DNA from: Ahrensia sp.
GTDB taxonomy: Bacteria; Pseudomonadota; Alphaproteobacteria; Rhizobiales; Rhizobiaceae
Assembly: GCA_002698425.1 (NCBI GenBank)
Contig: NZXU01000034.1
Span: 1-64,000 of the forward strand
Length of the DNA stretch: 64,000 bases
Direction: 5' to 3'
Shown: piece after piece, positions 61,024 to 64,000 of the stretch
How positions within the stretch are numbered: position 1 is the stretch's first letter
How the letters are laid out: every line of letters starts with the position of its first letter
Program-made: the position numbers and the translations under genes
Notes under the pieces: generated by a model
Databases searched by the model: none
What the model saw: only the letters and a program-made list of their open reading frames with translations
What the model was told of the DNA's origin: nothing

Positions 61024-61713
61024 ATGCTGAACGTTTCGAACTACCATGTCGCCTATGGCCAGAGCGAGGTTCTGCATGGTCTCGATTTCGCGGTCGAGCC
61101 AGGCGAGATCGTTGCCATCATGGGCCGCAACGGCATGGGCAAGACGACGCTGATGAAGTCGCTGATGGGCATCGTGCCCACAAGCGGCGGCGCGGCCAGG
61201 GTCGGCGATACCGACATCACCACGATGAAGAGCTACGACCGTGTCGCCAGGGGCATCGCCTATGTGCCGCAAGGCCGGATGATCTTCTCCACCATGACGG
61301 TGCGCGAGAACATCGAGACTGGTCTGACCGTGTCCGGCAAGACGAAAGTGCCTACCGATATCTACGAGCTTTTTCCCGTGCTCCTGGAAATGAAAGGGCG
61401 GCGCGGCGGCAATCTGTCGGGCGGCCAGCAGCAGCAACTTGCCATCGCGCGGGCGCTCGCCACCGATCCGAAGGTGCTGCTGCTCGACGAGCCGACCGAG
61501 GGCATCCAGCCCTCGATCATCCGAGAGATGGCGCGCACGCTGAAGCGCATCCGCGACGAGCGGGGGCTTTCCATCGTCGTGTCGGAACAGGTGCTGTCCT
61601 TCGCGCTCGACGTCGCCGACCGCGTCCTCGTGCTGGAGAACGGCCGTCTCGTCCATGACGAGCCGCGCGCCAGCGTCGACGAGGCGAAGGTCGCCGCCTT
61701 CCTGTCCGTCTGA
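61024..61713 (+). CDS. Urea/amide ABC transporter ATP-binding protein UrtE type
   Basis: The 229-residue ATPase has Walker A GRNGMGKTT near 37-45, the signature LSGGQQQQLAIARAL and Walker B LLLDEPTEGIQPS. The pattern GYVPQGR-like AYVPQGRMIFSTMTVREN is typical of LivF/UrtE. It completes the five-gene transporter and lies 54 bases before fmdA. Confidence 0.93.
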   Translation: MLNVSNYHVAYGQSEVLHGLDFAVEPGEIVAIMGRNGMGKTTLMKSLMGIVPTSGGAARVGDTDITTMKSYDRVARGIAYVPQGRMIFSTMTVRENIETGLTVSGKTKVPTDIYELFPVLLEMKGRRGGNLSGGQQQQLAIARALATDPKVLLLDEPTEGIQPSIIREMARTLKRIRDERGLSIVVSEQVLSFALDVADRVLVLENGRLVHDEPRASVDEAKVAAFLSV

Positions 61714-61767
61714 ATCCGAAAATCACCCAACGCGTCCGGGGGATGGACGCCAACCAAGGAGAAAACC

Positions 61768-62997
61768 ATGGCTGATACACTGATCTCGGTCGATCTCTCG
61801 GAGTCGCCGCATACCAACGAGAAGGTTCACAACCGCTGGCATCCCGATATCCCGATCGCGGTCTGGGTGGAGCCCGGCGACGATTTCAAGATCGAGACCT
61901 ATGACTGGACCGGCGGCCAGATCAAGAATGACGACGACGCGGCCGATGTGCGCGACGTCGAACTGGAGCAGGTCCATTATCTCTCCGGCCCGATCGGCGT
62001 GAAGGGCGCGGAGCCCGGCGACCTGCTGGTGGTCGACATTCTCGACATCGGCGCGAAGGACGACAGCCTCTGGGGCTTCAACGGTTTCTTCTCCAAGCAG
62101 AATGGCGGCGGCTTCCTGACCGAGCATTTCCCCGAGGCGCAAAAGTCGATCTGGGACATCGACGGCATGTTCACCAAGTCGCGCCACGTGCCCGGCGTGC
62201 GCTATGCCGGCCTGATCCATCCGGGCCTGATCGGCTGCTTGCCGGACCGCAAGATGCTCGACATGTGGAACGAGCGCGAAAAGGCGCTGTTCGACACCGA
62301 TCCCGACCGCGTGCCGCAGCTCGCCGCCCTGCCGACAACGCAGTCCGCGCATATGGGCCAGCTCAAGGGCGAGGCGCGCGACAAGGCCGCGGCCGAGGGC
62401 GCGCGTACCGTGCCGCCGCGCGAGCATGGGGGCAATTGCGACATCAAGGACCTGTCGCGCGGTTCGAAGATCTACTTCCCGGTCTATGTCGACGGGGCGG
62501 GGCTTTCGATGGGCGACCTGCATTTCAGCCAGGGCGATGGCGAGATCACCTTCTGCGGCGCCATCGAGATGGCCGGCTGGCTGCATATCAAGGTGTCGCT
62601 GATCAAGGACGGCGTGGCGAAATACGGGATCAAGAACCCGATCTTCAAGCCGTCGCCGATCGTGCCGAAATATGACGACTACCTGATCTTCGAGGGCATT
62701 TCCGTCGACGAGGCCGGCACGCAGCACTACCTCGACGTGCACATCGCCTACCGGATGGCCTGCCTCAACGCGATCGAATATCTGAAGAAGTTCGGCTACA
62801 CGGGCGCGCAGGCCTATGCGATCCTCGGCACCGCGCCGGTGCAGGGCCATATTTCCGGCGTCGTCGACATACCGAATGCCTGCGCGACGCTATGGCTGCC
62901 GACCGACGTGTTCGAGTTCGACATGATGCCGGGCGCCGACGGGCCGACGAAATATCTCGACGGCTCCATCGACGTGCCGCTCGCGCCCGATCTCTGA
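61768..62997 (+). CDS. fmdA: Formamidase (acetamidase/formamidase family)
   Basis: FmdA hydrolyses formamide, and in some cases acetamide, to the carboxylate and ammonia. The 409-residue protein matches the FmdA/AmdA family: VHNRWHPDIPIAVWVEPGD, GVKGAEPGDLLVVDI, GLIHPGLIGCLP, the REHGGNCDIKDL segment that probably contributes metal or catalytic residues, and MGDLHFSQGDGEITF. The length is normal. It is transcribed with the ABC transporter, giving uptake followed by release of ammonium and formate. Confidence 0.95.
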   Translation: MADTLISVDLSESPHTNEKVHNRWHPDIPIAVWVEPGDDFKIETYDWTGGQIKNDDDAADVRDVELEQVHYLSGPIGVKGAEPGDLLVVDILDIGAKDDSLWGFNGFFSKQNGGGFLTEHFPEAQKSIWDIDGMFTKSRHVPGVRYAGLIHPGLIGCLPDRKMLDMWNEREKALFDTDPDRVPQLAALPTTQSAHMGQLKGEARDKAAAEGARTVPPREHGGNCDIKDLSRGSKIYFPVYVDGAGLSMGDLHFSQGDGEITFCGAIEMAGWLHIKVSLIKDGVAKYGIKNPIFKPSPIVPKYDDYLIFEGISVDEAGTQHYLDVHIAYRMACLNAIEYLKKFGYTGAQAYAILGTAPVQGHISGVVDIPNACATLWLPTDVFEFDMMPGADGPTKYLDGSIDVPLAPDL

Positions 62998-63008
62998 GGG
63001 CGGACGCG

Positions 63009-63344
63009 ATGGCCTATTACGACTACCAGTGCGAGGATTGCGGGCCGTTCACCGCGATCCGTCCGATGGCGCAGTCCGGCGATCCCTGCGATTGCCCGGA
63101 CTGCGGGAAGGCGTCGCCGCGCGCCTTCCTGCGCGCGCCGAATTTCGCCCTGATGGATATGTCGACACGGACCGCCCACGCCACCAACGAGAAGGCGCGT
63201 CACGAACCGAAAGTGGCGAGCAAGCTCGGCGGCCACGGGCCCGGATGTTCATGCTGTTCGGGCAAGGGGAAGTCCAAGGCGGTCTATCGCGCCGACGGGG
63301 CAAAGACCTTTCCCTCGGCAAGGCCTTGGCAGATCAGCCACTGA
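63009..63344 (+). CDS. fmdB: FmdB family zinc-ribbon protein
   Basis: The 111-residue protein has an N-terminal FmdB zinc ribbon (YDYQCEDCGPFT ... CDCPDCG) with two CxxC pairs in the first 40 residues, followed by a glycine- and cysteine-rich tail (GPGCSCCSGKGK). FmdB is known from amide operons as a putative regulator. Here it ends the operon, just before a strong terminator. ATG 63009 lies 11 bases after fmdA. Confidence 0.88.
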   Translation: MAYYDYQCEDCGPFTAIRPMAQSGDPCDCPDCGKASPRAFLRAPNFALMDMSTRTAHATNEKARHEPKVASKLGGHGPGCSCCSGKGKSKAVYRADGAKTFPSARPWQISH

Positions 63345-63376
63345 GCCTGTCTGCGCGATCGGGAGGAAGAGAAGGG

Positions 63377-63414
63377 AACGGCGGCGCCCCGTGCGAGGCG
63401 CCGCCGTTTTCGTT
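63377..63414 (+). terminator. Intrinsic terminator of the amide operon
   Basis: A perfect 12-base stem (AACGGCGGCGCC/GGCGCCGCCGTT, 63377-63388 and 63397-63408) with an 8-base loop runs into TTTTCGTT. It lies 32 bases after the fmdB stop codon. Confidence 0.85.
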
Positions 63415-63419
63415 GCGTC

Positions 63420-63677
63420 TTACGAAGGACACTCGGCCGTGTAGCGGTTGCCGTAGCTGTCTTCGTAGATGCACATGCCGGGCTCGCTGGCGCGGCCGAC
63501 CAAGGCGCCGGCGGCCGCGCCGATCGCCGCGCCGGCAAGCGTGCTCCCGGTGTCGCCGCCGCTGACGGCCGCTCCGACGGCAGCGCCGCCCGCCCCGCCG
63601 ACGACCGCGCCCTTTTCAGTTGCCGTACAGCCGGCGATGGACAGGGAGGCGAGGGCCGCGATGAGAACTTTTTTCAT
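63420..63677 (-). CDS. Glycine-zipper lipoprotein
   Basis: The 85-residue protein has a lipoprotein signal with the lipobox LSIAGC (Cys17) and a glycine-zipper region (GAVVGGAGGAAVGAAVSGG ... LAGAAIGAAAGALVG) like the OmpA/SlyB-type Gly-zipper proteins of unknown function. It should be lipid-anchored in the outer or inner membrane. The C-terminus (CIYEDSYGNRYTAECP) has two more cysteines. It stands alone with its own start ATG at 63677. Confidence 0.8.
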   Translation of the reverse strand: MKKVLIAALASLSIAGCTATEKGAVVGGAGGAAVGAAVSGGDTGSTLAGAAIGAAAGALVGRASEPGMCIYEDSYGNRYTAECPS

Positions 63678-63826
63678 GAAGGAAACTCCTTTTTCACCTC
63701 TGTCAAACTTGCGGATCGCGAAATGGTTTCATCGCGTCCGGTCGGCGTTTCCATGATCGGGCGCGGAACCGGCCGGGGACCGGCGGCGTTGGCCTTGCGG
63801 ATAGACTAGCGAAAAGGAGGTGTGTC

Positions 63827-64000
63827 ATGCGCACTCGCACATTCATCACAGGTCTCGTCTCGCTGCCGATCAATGCCGTGCTGTTCGGCCTGGGGGCGAT
63901 CACCGTCCTGTCGATCCCGGCCCTGTCCGCTCACGCGGTCTACCTGCTGCCCGCGATCATCGTCGCCAGCATGGCCCTGACCGTTCCGCTCGCCTGGAAG
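63827..64000 (+). CDS. Membrane protein, truncated by the window edge
   Basis: The frame is open from ATG 63827, behind a perfect AAAGGAGGTG ribosome binding site, to the end of the window (58 codons). The visible part starts MRTRTFITGLVSLPINAVLF and has two hydrophobic segments, so it encodes a membrane protein. The family cannot be named. Confidence 0.7.
   Translation, partial: MRTRTFITGLVSLPINAVLFGLGAITVLSIPALSAHAVYLLPAIIVASMALTVPLAWK

Overview
The window is high-GC alphaproteobacterial chromosome, most likely from the order Hyphomicrobiales (Rhizobiales). The evidence is gene order: priA and fsa close to the F1 genes atpH-A-G-D-C, the run rsfS-nadD-proA-proB-obgE-rpmA-rplU, an L21 protein with a long C-terminal extension, and a possible CtrA box. 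The genus cannot be fixed from the sequence alone.

Region 1 (1-9200) holds housekeeping and stress genes: an AhpD-like protein, OsmC, an exported MsrA, an acyltransferase, fructose-6-phosphate aldolase, PriA, a DUF2061 membrane protein, an XRE regulator, an EamA exporter and a DUF4345 membrane protein. Region 2 (9200-14590) is the F1 ATP synthase operon. It carries an unexpected 64-residue two-helix membrane protein gene between atpD and atpC and ends in a clear intrinsic terminator. Region 3 (14590-28650) runs mostly on the minus strand and is core cell biology: RppH, a polysaccharide deacetylase, CtpA, an EnvC-like activator, RlmH, RsfS, NadD, ProA, ProB, ObgE, L27, L21, then a tRNA-Ser(CGA).

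Region 4 (28700-43140) is an accessory catabolic island. An IclR regulator, a CoA-transferase and a thioesterase diverge from a long plus-strand operon. That operon encodes an acyl-CoA ligase, a MaoC-type dehydratase, a three-gene TRAP transporter, both 3-methylcrotonyl-CoA carboxylase subunits, a glutathione S-transferase, HMG-CoA lyase and an enoyl-CoA hydratase. No isovaleryl-CoA dehydrogenase is present. I infer that the island imports a branched C5 acid, with 3-hydroxyisovalerate or 3-methylcrotonate as the best guess, and converts it to acetyl-CoA and acetoacetate.

Region 5 (43178-51961) is a minus-strand sugar operon: an ABC transporter of the ribose type with two permeases, a LacI regulator, a Gfo/Idh/MocA dehydrogenase, a SIS-domain protein and a PfkB kinase. 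A perfect LacI-type operator lies upstream of its first gene.

Region 6 (52122-63344) looks like a short-chain amide sensing and uptake system. A 1125-residue hybrid histidine kinase has an NCS1 permease-like N-terminus and a cysteine-rich cluster, and it overlaps the gene of a LuxR-type response regulator. Divergent from it lie a five-gene urea/amide-type ABC transporter, formamidase FmdA and the zinc-ribbon protein FmdB. The right end has a glycine-zipper lipoprotein gene and the start of a truncated membrane protein gene.
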